From positions 310,001 to 374,000 of the forward strand of contig CAWIHK010000001.1 in the NCBI GenBank assembly GCA_963835935.1: 64,000 nucleotides of DNA, read 5' to 3'. How positions within the stretch are numbered: position 1 is the stretch's first letter; each line of letters starts with the position of its first letter. The notes under the pieces are model-generated. The model made no database searches and was not told the DNA's origin. It saw nothing but the letters and a program-made list of their open reading frames with translations. The position numbers and the translations under genes were made by a program. Below, in pieces: positions 8,360-18,632 of the stretch. The stretch is from CAWIHK01 sp963835935. Lineage in GTDB: Bacteria; Bacteroidota; Ignavibacteria; UBA10030; CAVZMI01.

Positions 8360-9177
8360 AAAAACATTCTAACTCCAACGACAAGGATTAACAACGCGAA
8401 TATTCGGGTAATTGTTTTTCCATGCACTCGATATCCGATTTTAGTTCCTAGTAATGATCCGGCTAATACCCCAATTACAAGGGCGCCGGTGAGTAATGGG
8501 TCTACATGTCCGTTCGCGTAATAAATACAAGCACTGGCGACCGCTGTAACACCAATCATAAAATTGCTTGTTGCCGTAGCCGCTTTCATCGGAACGCCGC
8601 AAAGAATGTTCATAGCCGGCACTTTAATAATTCCTCCGCCCACGCCAAGGAGGCCCGAAATATTTCCGGCAAAAAAGGAAATAATCATTCCGACCGGAAT
8701 GCGGCGAACAGAATATTCAACTTTTTTGCCTGTCGCTCCATCGATATAATATCCGTTCATTCGAGCACCTGGAATGAACGCCGATTCTTTTTCATTCTTT
8801 TTTAACGAGCGTTGCCACATCAAGAATCCCATGAAAATCAGGATTATTGCAAATATCTTTTTTAAAAGCGCGCCGCTGATCATTACAGCCGTAAGCCCGC
8901 CGAAAATGGCGCCGATTGTTGTTGTGATTTCAAGGATCATGCCGAGCCGAATATTAGTTTGATGACGCTCGACATATACAGATGCGGAAGCGCTCGACGT
9001 TGCAATGATAGAAATAATGCTCGTGGCAACCGCAGTATGCATCGGCACTTTAAACAAAATGACAAGAAACGGAATAATTATCAAGCCTCCACCGATTCCC
9101 AGTAAGCTCCCGAGAATGCCTGTGACGACACCGCCGCATACTATAAGAAGAAATGCATTGAGCGACATCTCGGTCAT
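8356..9177 (-). CDS. Sulfite exporter TauE/SafE family permease
   Basis: About 273 aa with eight or so membrane segments and two internally similar halves. Each half has the family's Gly-rich motif, GSLLGIGGGLIIIPFL near the start and GLLGVGGGIIKVPAMN in the middle. Family members export sulfite, sulfoacetate or other organosulfur anions across the inner membrane; the substrate here is unknown. The ATG at 9177 overlaps the stop of the Lon-like gene (ATGA) and is preferred over an in-frame start nine codons upstream. It is paired with the DUF1634 gene. Confidence 0.87.
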   Translation of the reverse strand: MTEMSLNAFLLIVCGGVVTGILGSLLGIGGGLIIIPFLVILFKVPMHTAVATSIISIIATSSASASVYVERHQTNIRLGMILEITTTIGAIFGGLTAVMISGALLKKIFAIILIFMGFLMWQRSLKKNEKESAFIPGARMNGYYIDGATGKKVEYSVRRIPVGMIISFFAGNISGLLGVGGGIIKVPAMNILCGVPMKAATATSNFMIGVTAVASACIYYANGHVDPLLTGALVIGVLAGSLLGTKIGYRVHGKTITRIFALLILVVGVRMFL

Positions 9178-11606
9178 AGCGAAGTACCTTCGAGTTCTTT
9201 CCATCGATGCGCATATTCCCGAAGTTGCACATCGATAAGAGCATTTATGGTCCCGGGTTCGAATGATCCGTTTCTTAGTCGTTTACCGGCTTTCATGTCT
9301 GTCAATATTTCGATTCCCTCGTCTATTGTTTTCACGGGGTAGATATGGAATTTTTTCTTTTTGACAGCTTCTACAATATCATGACGGAGCATAAGGTTTG
9401 CTACATTCTGATGTGGGATGAGCACGCCCTGGGTTCCGGACAACCCGAATGCTTTGCAAACATCGAAAAATCCTTCGATCTTTTCGTTAGCGCCACCTAT
9501 CGGTTGAATTTGTCCATGTTGATTAACAGAGCCGGTCACTGCAAGATCCTGGCGTAAGGGAACGCCGGAAAGGCTCGATAGCAGTGTATAAATTTCCGCT
9601 GACGATGCACTGTCGCCGTCAATACCGCCGTATGATTGTTCGAAACATATACTGGCGCTTATCACTAATGGCTTATCTTTTGCGTAGCGGTCACGCAGGA
9701 ATCCACCGATGATCAGCACACCTTTGTTATGGGTTGAGCCGCTCATGTTCGACTCGCGTTCGATATTGATGATACCCGCACGCCCCATTCCTGTCTTGGC
9801 TGTGATACGGGCCGGTCTTCCAAATTCGTAAGCACCTTCGTCATAAATTGTCAGTCCGTTGATTTGGCCAACTGCTTTTCCTTTGACATCTATCATTATG
9901 GTTCCGTCGGTGATCATCTCCTGGATTTTTTCTTCGATAAGATTCAAGCGCTTGATCCGTTGTGTGATGGCATACTCAACATAAACGCGCGTCACAATTT
10001 TCCTTTTTTCTTGTTTCGCCCAATAACTTGCTTCGCGAAGAACATCAGCGACGATGTTGAAACGGGTTGAAATTTTATTGACACGGCCAGCCATCCGGAT
10101 GCCGTATTCAACCGTGGCGGCAATACCGCTTCGATCGAACGGAAGAAGTCCTTCCTCGTCACAGATCATTTTTGTAAACGATGCGTAGCGCTGAACACTC
10201 CGTTTGTCCGACTTCATTTCGACGTCGAAGTCGGCGCGTAACTTAAAAATTTTCTTAAAATCATCGTCTGCATCGTATAAAAGTTCGTAAATTTCCGGAT
10301 CACCAATCATGATAACTTTAACGTTTAATGGTATTGGTTCCGGCTTCAGAGATGTGGTTGAAATTCCGTATGCTGAATCAGTCGAATGCAATTCGAGTTT
10401 CGATGTTCTCAAAGTACGTTTTAAATCCTGCCAAACATAAGGTTCAACGATTGTGTCCAGTGCGTACAATATGAGAAATCCACCGTCGGCTTGGAGTAGT
10501 GATCCGGCTTTGACCTGCGTGAAATCGGTTCTGATGATTCCTCCGGTTTCTACTTCACGTTCAATAGAACCGAATATATTTTTATATTTGGGATTTGTCT
10601 CGATAATAATAGGCATCGTTTTCGATTCACTGTTATCGATAATGACATTTACCTTATATTCGAGAAAGTCATCAAAGATTTCTTCCGGTTCACTTCCAGA
10701 TTCTTTTTCTCCAGTAGCCGGTTGTTCTAAAACAGGGCGAAACCGCGGGAAATCTTCCACGACACTTTCAAGTACTTCATCAAGATAGGAGGGAACACCG
10801 TCGAATGGATATTTTTCCTTCATATCTCCGATAGCGTACTTGATTAACGGCATAATAATTCCTGTTTCAAATTTCCCTAATTCTTCATTCGCCTCCTGTT
10901 CGATATGCCGCATTTCACGGAAAGTAGCTTCCATGATTTTTTCAAGCCCTGCATAATTATTCCGCAGGTTCTCCAACTCTTTTTGTGGAAATTTTCCCGT
11001 AGAAACTGCGGTCTCCAACTGGTCGAAGCTTGTCGGTGTTCCGTTGATGACAGGAACAACATCCGGTTTGATGATTGAACCAATGTGTACCTGTATGAGC
11101 TCGAATTTTTTTTCGCGCACTTTTTTTTCAAAATCACGGATGATAACTTTTTGCCGCTCTTGAAATACCTCGAGCAGTTTTTTACGTTGTTCGCGGTACC
11201 GTTGGTTTTCAAACAACATTGGAATATTTTTCAGGAGATCGTTGACAAAATTTTCCATATCGGCTTTCAGCAAAGTAGCTTTGCCGGCGGGCAGAATGAG
11301 CAGCCGAGGCTGGTCTTCATGTTTGAAATTGTGGACGTAGCATTTATCTGTCAAGGCGATTTTGCGTGATTCAAATTCGTGAAGAAGGCGTTTGATCGTG
11401 GTTGTGCGCCCTGTTCCGGAAAGTCCGGTCACAAAAATATTATAACCGAAGTGTTCCATTGCAAAGCCAAGCCGGAGCGTGTTCAGTGCACGTTCCTGGC
11501 CGACGATATCTTTGCTTGCTTTGACATCATCCGTGGTTGAAAATGGAAGATAATTTTCAGGGCAACGCCAGCGTAATTTCTCGCTCGAAAGTTCTTTGTG
11601 TTTCAT
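9174..11606 (-). CDS. Lon-like (LonB/COG1067) ATP-dependent protease
   Basis: This 810-aa protein belongs to the Lon-like family with an AAA_32 ATPase module and a C-terminal Lon protease domain. The P-loop is GLSGTGRTT at about 61-69 and has Arg where classic Walker A has Lys, as is usual in this family. The Walker B-like segment is GGFLILYALD. The catalytic Ser lies in GGIDGDSASSAEI and the Lys in GGANEKIEGFFD. It is soluble, without the membrane segments of archaeal LonB. It follows rodA by 3 nt at the end of the cell-shape genes and overlaps the next gene. Confidence 0.9.
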   Translation of the reverse strand: MKHKELSSEKLRWRCPENYLPFSTTDDVKASKDIVGQERALNTLRLGFAMEHFGYNIFVTGLSGTGRTTTIKRLLHEFESRKIALTDKCYVHNFKHEDQPRLLILPAGKATLLKADMENFVNDLLKNIPMLFENQRYREQRKKLLEVFQERQKVIIRDFEKKVREKKFELIQVHIGSIIKPDVVPVINGTPTSFDQLETAVSTGKFPQKELENLRNNYAGLEKIMEATFREMRHIEQEANEELGKFETGIIMPLIKYAIGDMKEKYPFDGVPSYLDEVLESVVEDFPRFRPVLEQPATGEKESGSEPEEIFDDFLEYKVNVIIDNSESKTMPIIIETNPKYKNIFGSIEREVETGGIIRTDFTQVKAGSLLQADGGFLILYALDTIVEPYVWQDLKRTLRTSKLELHSTDSAYGISTTSLKPEPIPLNVKVIMIGDPEIYELLYDADDDFKKIFKLRADFDVEMKSDKRSVQRYASFTKMICDEEGLLPFDRSGIAATVEYGIRMAGRVNKISTRFNIVADVLREASYWAKQEKRKIVTRVYVEYAITQRIKRLNLIEEKIQEMITDGTIMIDVKGKAVGQINGLTIYDEGAYEFGRPARITAKTGMGRAGIINIERESNMSGSTHNKGVLIIGGFLRDRYAKDKPLVISASICFEQSYGGIDGDSASSAEIYTLLSSLSGVPLRQDLAVTGSVNQHGQIQPIGGANEKIEGFFDVCKAFGLSGTQGVLIPHQNVANLMLRHDIVEAVKKKKFHIYPVKTIDEGIEILTDMKAGKRLRNGSFEPGTINALIDVQLREYAHRWKELEGTSL

Positions 11607-11609
11607 GCT

Positions 11610-12827
11610 TTAGTATTCTTTCCTATTAGCATATACATTTAAAAGCAAACCGATCATCAAGTAAGCCGCGATCATCGATGAACCTCCATAACTGAGGAAG
11701 GGTAGAGGGATTCCGATTACGGGGATTAATCCAAGTACCATACCGACATTAATAACGATATGAACGCTCATTATAGATGTAACTCCAATGGCGATCACGC
11801 TGAGGAACTTGCTCTTTGCCGAGGAAGCGATGCGAATTCCACGGATGAGCATGTAACCTAACAACAGGAGGATGATTGATGCACCTATAAAACCGAATTC
11901 TTCACTAGGCACACAATAAATAAAATCGGTCCATTGTGCGGGAATGAATCGAAGTTGTGTTTGCGTTCCATGGAGAAATCCTTTTCCTGTAAAACCACCA
12001 GAACCTATCGCAACTTTTGCCTGTAGAATGTTATAACCGGCGCCAAGCGGATCATAATCGGGAGCTAGAAATGTCATGATTCGTTTTTGCTGATGCATAG
12101 GTATTTTTTGAAAAATGTATTGAACTGAAACTCCGATTAGAATAGCTACACAGAATATCACAGAAGACACAAACTGATCCTTTTTCATAAGGAACAATCC
12201 GATTCCTATAATTGCAAGAGTAATAAGAAAATAAGTTGTCCCGATCATAGCCGCAATAGCTGCAAGGATTGGAGCGATCATTGCGAAGACTGTGAATATT
12301 CCAGCGCCGCTCCAATACAAAATTGGGAGAGCGATACATGCAAATACTAGCGCCGTACCCGTATCCGGCTGTGCAAGTACGAGGAGAGCAGGCAAAAGAA
12401 GAATACCTGCCAGCGAGGCCAATCCTCGCACACTTTCCACATCGGTGTTGGTTCTTGATAAATAATATGCGAGGGCGAGGATTGAAGCGACCTTCGCAAA
12501 CTCGGAAGGTTGCCCGCCGATGCCGCCTACGCCAAACCAGCTTCTTGAACCTGCAACTATTTTTCCAAGGATTAAAATTATCAGAAGCAGAACAATTGTG
12601 AATGCATAAGCCGGCAATGACATACGCTCGAGCATCCTATTCGGCAAAAACGCGACTGTTATCATCACAATCATTCCGATGATAGTCCATACGATTTGTA
12701 GATGAAAATATCTCGATGCTCCAGCATCGTACGTAGCACTATAAAGGGAAATCAATCCGATGATGGATAAACACAATATGGTACAAAAGAGTTTATAATC
12801 GAAATAATTTTTTAAGAACGATATCAT
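11610..12827 (-). CDS. rodA: Rod shape-determining protein RodA
   Basis: A 405-aa SEDS-family glycan polymerase with about ten membrane segments. Conserved features include GSRSWFGVGG, QPSEFAKV, the QPDTGTALVF loop and the C-terminal PFLSYGGSSMIAAYL. It works with the class B PBP encoded just upstream to build side-wall peptidoglycan. The start overlaps the mrdA stop (ATGA), so the two are translationally coupled. Confidence 0.96.
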   Translation of the reverse strand: MISFLKNYFDYKLFCTILCLSIIGLISLYSATYDAGASRYFHLQIVWTIIGMIVMITVAFLPNRMLERMSLPAYAFTIVLLLIILILGKIVAGSRSWFGVGGIGGQPSEFAKVASILALAYYLSRTNTDVESVRGLASLAGILLLPALLVLAQPDTGTALVFACIALPILYWSGAGIFTVFAMIAPILAAIAAMIGTTYFLITLAIIGIGLFLMKKDQFVSSVIFCVAILIGVSVQYIFQKIPMHQQKRIMTFLAPDYDPLGAGYNILQAKVAIGSGGFTGKGFLHGTQTQLRFIPAQWTDFIYCVPSEEFGFIGASIILLLLGYMLIRGIRIASSAKSKFLSVIAIGVTSIMSVHIVINVGMVLGLIPVIGIPLPFLSYGGSSMIAAYLMIGLLLNVYANRKEY

Positions 12828-14665
12828 TGTGAAGCATTCCCTGTTGGTTTTTGGTCTAGCAAATTTTGTACACGAGCAGGCGATAGTGATTTAATCGCGG
12901 GTTTGTCTCGGACAATTTCTCCCAATAAGTACTTTTCCATCACACGCCCTGCTATAGGCGCTGCCGCAGTTCCACCGAAGCCGGCATTTTCGACAATTAC
13001 GGCTACAGCGATTTTTGGATTATCGAACGGAGCAAATCCGACAAACCAAGCATGATCTTCTCCATGTGGATTTTCTGCAGTTCCGGTTTTTCCTGCAATC
13101 TCGATTCCTGGAATTAATGCTGACATACCTGTGCCGCCCGGAAGCACAGCAAGGCGCATTCCTTCCCGGATTACATCCCAGGTTTCATCTTTAATGTCCA
13201 TCATTCGTTGAGTGTATTGTACGGTATCGATGCTGCCGGTCCGTTTTATTTTCACCGCTCTGACAGCATGGGGCTGATAGAAATGACCTTTCGTTGCAAT
13301 CTCGCTGGCGTAACAAGCCATTTGCATGGGTGTCACACCGACTTCCCCCTGACCGATTCCTAAACTTACTAAGTAACCTTGTGTCCATTTTCCCTTACCG
13401 TAAACTTTGTCGTAATATTGTGTTGAAGGAACTATTCCCGAATTCTCTTCCGGAATGTCGAGACCCGTTGGTTTGCCAAAACCATACATCAATGCATACT
13501 TTGCCCAGCGATCAAGGCCTGTTTTCAACATTAGGTTGTAGAAAAAAACGTTGCACGAGACCTGGATCGCTTTGGTCACATTTACTTTTCCGTGATGGCC
13601 GTGACATTTGAATACTTTATTCCCGAAGCGAAATGAGCCGGGACAATTGACCGTCCAATCGGTCGTGATAACTCCTTCGTTTAATGCTGCGGTTGCAAGC
13701 ACCATTTTAAAAGTTGATCCTGGTGGGTAGCGTGTTAATGTAGCTCGATTGTACAATGGTACATCCTGGTCTTCGTCGAGAGATCGCCAGACTTCTTCAG
13801 GAGTCAATCCCGAAAACACAGCAGGATCGTAATCCGGTTTACTGATCATGGCGAGTACTTCACCATTATTTGGATCGATTGCCACTACACTGCCTCGATG
13901 GCCTGTCATCAAAGATTCAGCGACTGCCTGCAGATCGAAATCAATCGTAAGATGTAAATCGAAACCATCTTTGGATGGGACGTCATGTTTACCATCTTCA
14001 TAATTACCGATAAGCTGGCCTTTAGCATTACGAAGCATATATTCAATGCCTTTTTCACCACGCAGAAATGTTTCGTAAGCCGATTCTAATCCGGTTGCTC
14101 CGATAAGATCCCCCTGACGATAATAGCCGCCGGTTTCGTTGAGTTGTTTGTCTGAAATTTCTTTTGAGTAACCCAGTAAGTGTGAAGCATGCGCTGGCAG
14201 AACATACGCCCTTTTCGATTCAACGATATAATCTATGCCTGGAAGGTGTTCGCGATTTTCCTCAAATGCCGAAATCATTCCGAAATCAAGATCACGAAGA
14301 ATTTTTACGGGTTGGAAAATCGAATATTGTTTTCCACGTCGTATGCGTTCGCGGATGTACTCTGGGCTTACGTGTAAAATCGATGCGAGAAAATCCGTAT
14401 TCTTGTCGTTATACTCATGCGGGGTTATAGTCAAGGTATATGAAGGGCGGCTATCGACGGCTAATTTGCCATTGCGGTCAAAAATGAAACCGCGGATTGG
14501 TTCTTTAGTAATTAGTTGAATGCTGTTCTCTTCAGACTTGCGGTCGTAGGTGGAAGATTCCAGTAATTGCAATTGGTAAAGTCTTCCCCAAAATAAAAAC
14601 ACGATTATAATGACCGCGATGTAGAAAGTATTTCGCCGTGAATATGAACCAAAGGTATCTGTCAT
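12824..14665 (-). CDS. mrdA: Penicillin-binding protein 2 (class B PBP)
   Basis: A 613-aa transpeptidase with one N-terminal membrane anchor, a pedestal/dimerisation domain (IRGFIFDRNG near 57) and a C-terminal transpeptidase domain. The active-site motifs are PGSTFKM (SxxK), VSCN (SxN) and AGKTGTAENPHG (KTG). It crosslinks peptidoglycan in the elongation machinery with RodA and MreBCD. It lies in the canonical mreBCD-mrdA-rodA order and overlaps rodA by 4 nt. Confidence 0.96.
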   Translation of the reverse strand: MTDTFGSYSRRNTFYIAVIIIVFLFWGRLYQLQLLESSTYDRKSEENSIQLITKEPIRGFIFDRNGKLAVDSRPSYTLTITPHEYNDKNTDFLASILHVSPEYIRERIRRGKQYSIFQPVKILRDLDFGMISAFEENREHLPGIDYIVESKRAYVLPAHASHLLGYSKEISDKQLNETGGYYRQGDLIGATGLESAYETFLRGEKGIEYMLRNAKGQLIGNYEDGKHDVPSKDGFDLHLTIDFDLQAVAESLMTGHRGSVVAIDPNNGEVLAMISKPDYDPAVFSGLTPEEVWRSLDEDQDVPLYNRATLTRYPPGSTFKMVLATAALNEGVITTDWTVNCPGSFRFGNKVFKCHGHHGKVNVTKAIQVSCNVFFYNLMLKTGLDRWAKYALMYGFGKPTGLDIPEENSGIVPSTQYYDKVYGKGKWTQGYLVSLGIGQGEVGVTPMQMACYASEIATKGHFYQPHAVRAVKIKRTGSIDTVQYTQRMMDIKDETWDVIREGMRLAVLPGGTGMSALIPGIEIAGKTGTAENPHGEDHAWFVGFAPFDNPKIAVAVIVENAGFGGTAAAPIAGRVMEKYLLGEIVRDKPAIKSLSPARVQNLLDQKPTGNASQ

Positions 14666-14670
14666 AATCG

Positions 14671-15165
14671 TTATTCAACACTGATTCTTCGGGAAAAAAT
14701 AAACATCGGAACAAGTGCAAGGACGGCAGTATAAAGTGATGTCCCTAATCCATAAATCAATAATGTTCGAATAAAATGGAGTTCCGTACCCGCTGTAAAT
14801 ATAGCAAAATATAAAGCATTATGTATGAGTGAAATGAAGAATGTAATTGTTACAAACTGGAAACCTCCTAGTATTATCAGGGTTTTATTTTCGTTGTAAA
14901 GATATCCGGCTAAAAAACAAGACACAGTTTTTGTCAATGCGGTCAATCCTAGAAATCCACCAACTGCAAAATCAAAAACCAGGCCAGTAAAAAAGCCGAA
15001 TACTGTCCCTGCTATTTGTCCCTCTGAGAAAGTCAGATATAAAAGATAGATTAGAATTAGATCCGGTGTAATTCCTTCGATATTGATTAACCTCACCGTA
15101 ATAACCTGGATAATCCCAACTACCAACACTCCGCCAACATACGGAAGGTACTTTTGAAGTTTCAT
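14671..15165 (-). CDS. mreD: Rod shape-determining protein MreD
   Basis: A 164-aa integral membrane protein with about five hydrophobic segments. MreD is poorly conserved in sequence, so the call rests mainly on size, topology and position between mreC and mrdA. The motif LTFSEGQIAGTVFGFFTGL is typical. It bridges the cytoplasmic MreB filament and the periplasmic elongation proteins. Confidence 0.88.
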   Translation of the reverse strand: MKLQKYLPYVGGVLVVGIIQVITVRLINIEGITPDLILIYLLYLTFSEGQIAGTVFGFFTGLVFDFAVGGFLGLTALTKTVSCFLAGYLYNENKTLIILGGFQFVTITFFISLIHNALYFAIFTAGTELHFIRTLLIYGLGTSLYTAVLALVPMFIFSRRISVE

Positions 15166-15168
15166 CGA

Positions 15169-15999
15169 TTATTCCTTTGGAAGGCGGGAGATAATGGCTG
15201 CGCGAGCGCTGTCGGGGACGGACCGAATTACAAAGACTTCCTCGACTCGTGCAAAATCGACCGACGGTTTAACTTCAACACGTTTGAATAAAGTGCCGCT
15301 CTCATCCGATACGTGAACCACTGTTCCAATCTCGATATTTTTAGGAAATGTATTGCTGTATTGCGATGTAATCACAAGATCTCCTTCTGCTACATCCTGC
15401 GACTTAGAGACGTTTTTCAACAAAGTATTATTACCGCCTTGCCACGCTAATATGCCGTCGGCTCTGCTGCGCTGGGTTTTTGCGCTTGCACGAAAATCTT
15501 GATTCAACATCAACTGAACCACAGAATAATGTTGGCTGGCCATCGATATTCTTCCAACCAATCCGGCATCGGAAATAACCGGCATGGGTGGACGAACACT
15601 ATCCGCTAAGCCGACATTGATAATCAAGGTATTGTGAAGAAGGTGAAGACTTTTACACACTACTTCGGCAGATTGTAATTTAAACTGACAAGTATCCTTA
15701 AATTGTAATAATTTTTGCAAGCGGATATTTTGCAGTTGTGCTTCACGCAGTTGAGCTACCTCACTGTAAAGTTCTAGCGCCCGCCGGCGCAGTCGTTGAT
15801 TTTCCGAATGAAGTTCAAAAAAATTTGGGATAGATGAGATAGTATTTTCACCTATGCCTACAATTGCCACCGCCAGCGAGCGAATGTATTGTATCTGCCT
15901 ATTATCTTCAAAAGTCAAAAAAATAATTGAGCAGAGCACAAGCACGGCAAAAATAATATATTCCTTAAAAAGCTGAACTATAAGAATGAGCCGTTGCAT
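15169..15999 (-). CDS. mreC: Rod shape-determining protein MreC
   Basis: A 276-aa protein with one N-terminal membrane segment (about 12-30), a coiled coil (about 60-95, ENQRLRRRALELYSEVAQL) and a C-terminal beta domain containing VSDAGLVGRI and the GDLVITSQYSNTFPKNIEIG segment. These are standard MreC features. It lies between mreB and mreD. Confidence 0.93.
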   Translation of the reverse strand: MQRLILIVQLFKEYIIFAVLVLCSIIFLTFEDNRQIQYIRSLAVAIVGIGENTISSIPNFFELHSENQRLRRRALELYSEVAQLREAQLQNIRLQKLLQFKDTCQFKLQSAEVVCKSLHLLHNTLIINVGLADSVRPPMPVISDAGLVGRISMASQHYSVVQLMLNQDFRASAKTQRSRADGILAWQGGNNTLLKNVSKSQDVAEGDLVITSQYSNTFPKNIEIGTVVHVSDESGTLFKRVEVKPSVDFARVEEVFVIRSVPDSARAAIISRLPKE

Positions 16000-16012
16000 A
16001 ATTCTCCGATAA

Positions 16013-17050
16013 TCAGTATCGTCGGCTCTTGATCAATACTTTGCTGTATTTCTGGATGTCTTCCATAATTTTACCGGTTCCGCGGACAACTGCCGTGAGA
16101 GGGTCCTCTGCAACATGTACCGGTAAACTTGTTTCGAGTCGTAATCGTTCATCCAATCCTTTAAGAAGTCCGCCGCCGCCGCTGAGCATAATACCGCGAT
16201 CAAGAATATCCGCTGAAAGTTCCGGCGGAGTTCGTTCTAGTGTCAGTTTCACTGCATTGACAATTGCGGCAATCGGCTCGGCGAGGGCTTCACGAATTTC
16301 AACCGAACTTGCAACTGTCGTTTTAGGTATTCCATTCACCAGATCGCGTCCCTTCACATGGATTGTGATTTCTTCTTTCAAGGGCATTGCAGAACCGACT
16401 TCGCATTTGATTGCTTCAGATGTCCGTTCGCCAATGAGAATGTTGTGATTTTTTTTGAAGTATTGAATAATGGAATTGTTCATTTCGTCGCCGGCAACGC
16501 GAATAGATTCTTCATTCACAATTCCGGAAAGGGCGATGACCGCAATTTCAGTAGTTCCTCCGCCGATATCGACAACCATACTTCCTGCAGGTGCGTCGAC
16601 ATCGAGCCCGATGCCGATTGCTGCCGCCATTGGTTCGGCAACGAGATGAACTTCCTTTGCGCCCGCATGTTCGGCGCTGTCGCGCACTGCACGTTTTTCA
16701 ACTTCCGTTACGCCGCTTGGGACACAGATGACAATACGGCGGCTTGGCAACCAGTTTGCATGAATTTTTTTGATGAACTCGCGAAGCATTCCCTCCGCGA
16801 TTTCGAAGTCGGCAATCACGCCGTCTTTCATGGGACGAATTGTGCGGATGTCGCGGTGTGTGCGTCCGAGCATTTCACGCGCTTCATTCCCAATAGCAAC
16901 GATGCGCTTTGTATTACGATCGAATGCGACGATGGAAGGCTCGTTTAATACGATGCCTTTTCCTTTAACCCAAATAAGCGTGTTTGCAGTCCCAAGGTCG
17001 ATCGCAAGATCGGCAGAAAATAAAGAAAAAAGTCCCATGGATTCTAACAA
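16013..17050 (-). CDS. mreB: Rod shape-determining protein MreB
   Basis: A 345-aa actin-like filament protein. Nucleotide-binding motifs are DLGTANTLIWVKGKGIVLNE near the start, DIGGGTTE in the middle and LSGGGGLLKGLDE near the C-terminus. Two starts are possible: a TTG at 17050 with GGAAGG well placed upstream, or the ATG four codons in at 17038. The Shine-Dalgarno spacing favours the TTG; homologues usually begin close to MGLF. It heads the mreBCD-mrdA-rodA genes and follows purH by 25 nt. Confidence 0.96.
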   Translation of the reverse strand: MLESMGLFSLFSADLAIDLGTANTLIWVKGKGIVLNEPSIVAFDRNTKRIVAIGNEAREMLGRTHRDIRTIRPMKDGVIADFEIAEGMLREFIKKIHANWLPSRRIVICVPSGVTEVEKRAVRDSAEHAGAKEVHLVAEPMAAAIGIGLDVDAPAGSMVVDIGGGTTEIAVIALSGIVNEESIRVAGDEMNNSIIQYFKKNHNILIGERTSEAIKCEVGSAMPLKEEITIHVKGRDLVNGIPKTTVASSVEIREALAEPIAAIVNAVKLTLERTPPELSADILDRGIMLSGGGGLLKGLDERLRLETSLPVHVAEDPLTAVVRGTGKIMEDIQKYSKVLIKSRRY

Positions 17051-17075
17051 TGTATCCTTCCTTAAAAGCTTTTAT

Positions 17076-18623
17076 TTAGTGTTTGAAGTGTCGAATTCCT
17101 GTAAATGCCATTGCGATGTTGTGTTCATCGGCGGCCTTAATAACTTCTTCGTCCCTGACAGAACCACCCGGCTCGACTACCGCAGTGGCTCCTGCTTTTA
17201 CCGCTTCTAACAATCCATCTGCAAATGGGAAAAATGCATCCGAAGCAACAGCGCATCCAGTCAGATCCAGATTAGCCTCTCGTGCTTTTTGAGCTGCGAT
17301 CCGTGATGAATCGACACGCGACATCTGTCCGGCTCCGACTCCGAGCGTCTGATCCTTACTTGCATATACAATCGCATTCGATTTCACATGTGTTGCCACT
17401 TTCCAAGCGAACATCAATGCTTCTATTTCAGCTTCAGTCGGTTTTCTTTTTGTAACCACGTTAAGATCGTTTCTTGATAACCGGTGCTGGTCAGGAGTTT
17501 GAACAAGGAACCCGCCTGCGATACTTCTGATATCGAAATCATCAATAGAACGAACGTCAACATTTAATTTAATTAACCGGCGGTCTTTTTTCTTCATGAG
17601 AAATTCCAGGACTTCCGGAAGAAAATCTGGCGCGATGATTACTTCGGTGAAAACTTCGTTAATTGCTCTCGCGGTATCGATATCAAGCGGGCGGTTAACG
17701 GCGACAATTCCTCCGTATGCCGAGACCGAATCCGTTGAAAATGCTTTTCGATATGCTTCGAGCAAATGTGTATTCGAACCAACTCCACACGGGTTTGTGT
17801 GTTTGATGATGACGGTAGTCGGTGAATCGAATTCGGCTACAAGTCGTGTAGCCGAATTTATATCGACTATATTGTTGAATGACAGTTCCTTCCCGTGTAA
17901 TTTTTGGAAATAGCGGTCGAAGCTGCCGTACAATGCCGCTTGTTGATGCGGGTTTTCACCGTAGCGTAAATCCTGTGTCTTTTGTAATGAAATGCAAAAA
18001 CGAGATGGTAATTTCGTTTTTGTTTCTTCTGCTGTAGCGTCGAAATAATCGGCGATGACGGAGTCGTAGTGAGCAGTGTGATGGAAGACTTCACGAGCGA
18101 GTGAGAACCGGGTCTTTTCCAATATCATCCCGTTGTTTTCACGCAACTCGGAAAGAATATTCGGATAGCATTTAGGATTGACGACGACAGTTTTGTATTT
18201 ATAATTCTTCGACGCAGAGCGGAGCATTGCCGGTCCACCGATATCGATTTGTTCGATCGCTTCATCGATCGTAGGGTGATTCCGATTGATTGTTTCTTCA
18301 AACGGATATAGATTTACCACAACCATATCTATCGGCACAATACCGTGTTTGTGCATTGCTTCTATGTGTTGCGGATTATCCGTCACACCTAAAAGTCCAC
18401 CATGGATTTTTGGATGAAGTGTTTTCACCCGGCCGTCCATGATCTCGGGAAATCCGGTGACGTCGGAAACATTGGTCACGCTGATCCCATGTTCACGCAA
18501 TACAGAAGCTGTTCCCCCGGTGGATATGATTTCCACTCCGAACTCGGAGTGCAGTGCCTTTACGAAATCAACCAATCCTTCTTTATTTGACACGCTGACG
18601 AGAGCACGATTAATTTTTATCAA
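17076..18623 (-). CDS. purH: Bifunctional AICAR transformylase/IMP cyclohydrolase
   Basis: A 515-aa bifunctional enzyme for the last two steps of IMP synthesis. The N-terminal MGS-like cyclohydrolase domain (1-150) has VSNKEGLVDF and LHPKIHGGLL. The C-terminal formyltransferase domain has the catalytic KHTNPCGVG segment. Length is normal. It lies 9 nt after purN, giving a purN-purH pair just ahead of the cell-shape genes. Confidence 0.97.
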   Translation of the reverse strand: MIKINRALVSVSNKEGLVDFVKALHSEFGVEIISTGGTASVLREHGISVTNVSDVTGFPEIMDGRVKTLHPKIHGGLLGVTDNPQHIEAMHKHGIVPIDMVVVNLYPFEETINRNHPTIDEAIEQIDIGGPAMLRSASKNYKYKTVVVNPKCYPNILSELRENNGMILEKTRFSLAREVFHHTAHYDSVIADYFDATAEETKTKLPSRFCISLQKTQDLRYGENPHQQAALYGSFDRYFQKLHGKELSFNNIVDINSATRLVAEFDSPTTVIIKHTNPCGVGSNTHLLEAYRKAFSTDSVSAYGGIVAVNRPLDIDTARAINEVFTEVIIAPDFLPEVLEFLMKKKDRRLIKLNVDVRSIDDFDIRSIAGGFLVQTPDQHRLSRNDLNVVTKRKPTEAEIEALMFAWKVATHVKSNAIVYASKDQTLGVGAGQMSRVDSSRIAAQKAREANLDLTGCAVASDAFFPFADGLLEAVKAGATAVVEPGGSVRDEEVIKAADEHNIAMAFTGIRHFKH

Positions 18624-18632
18624 TTCTGTTCC

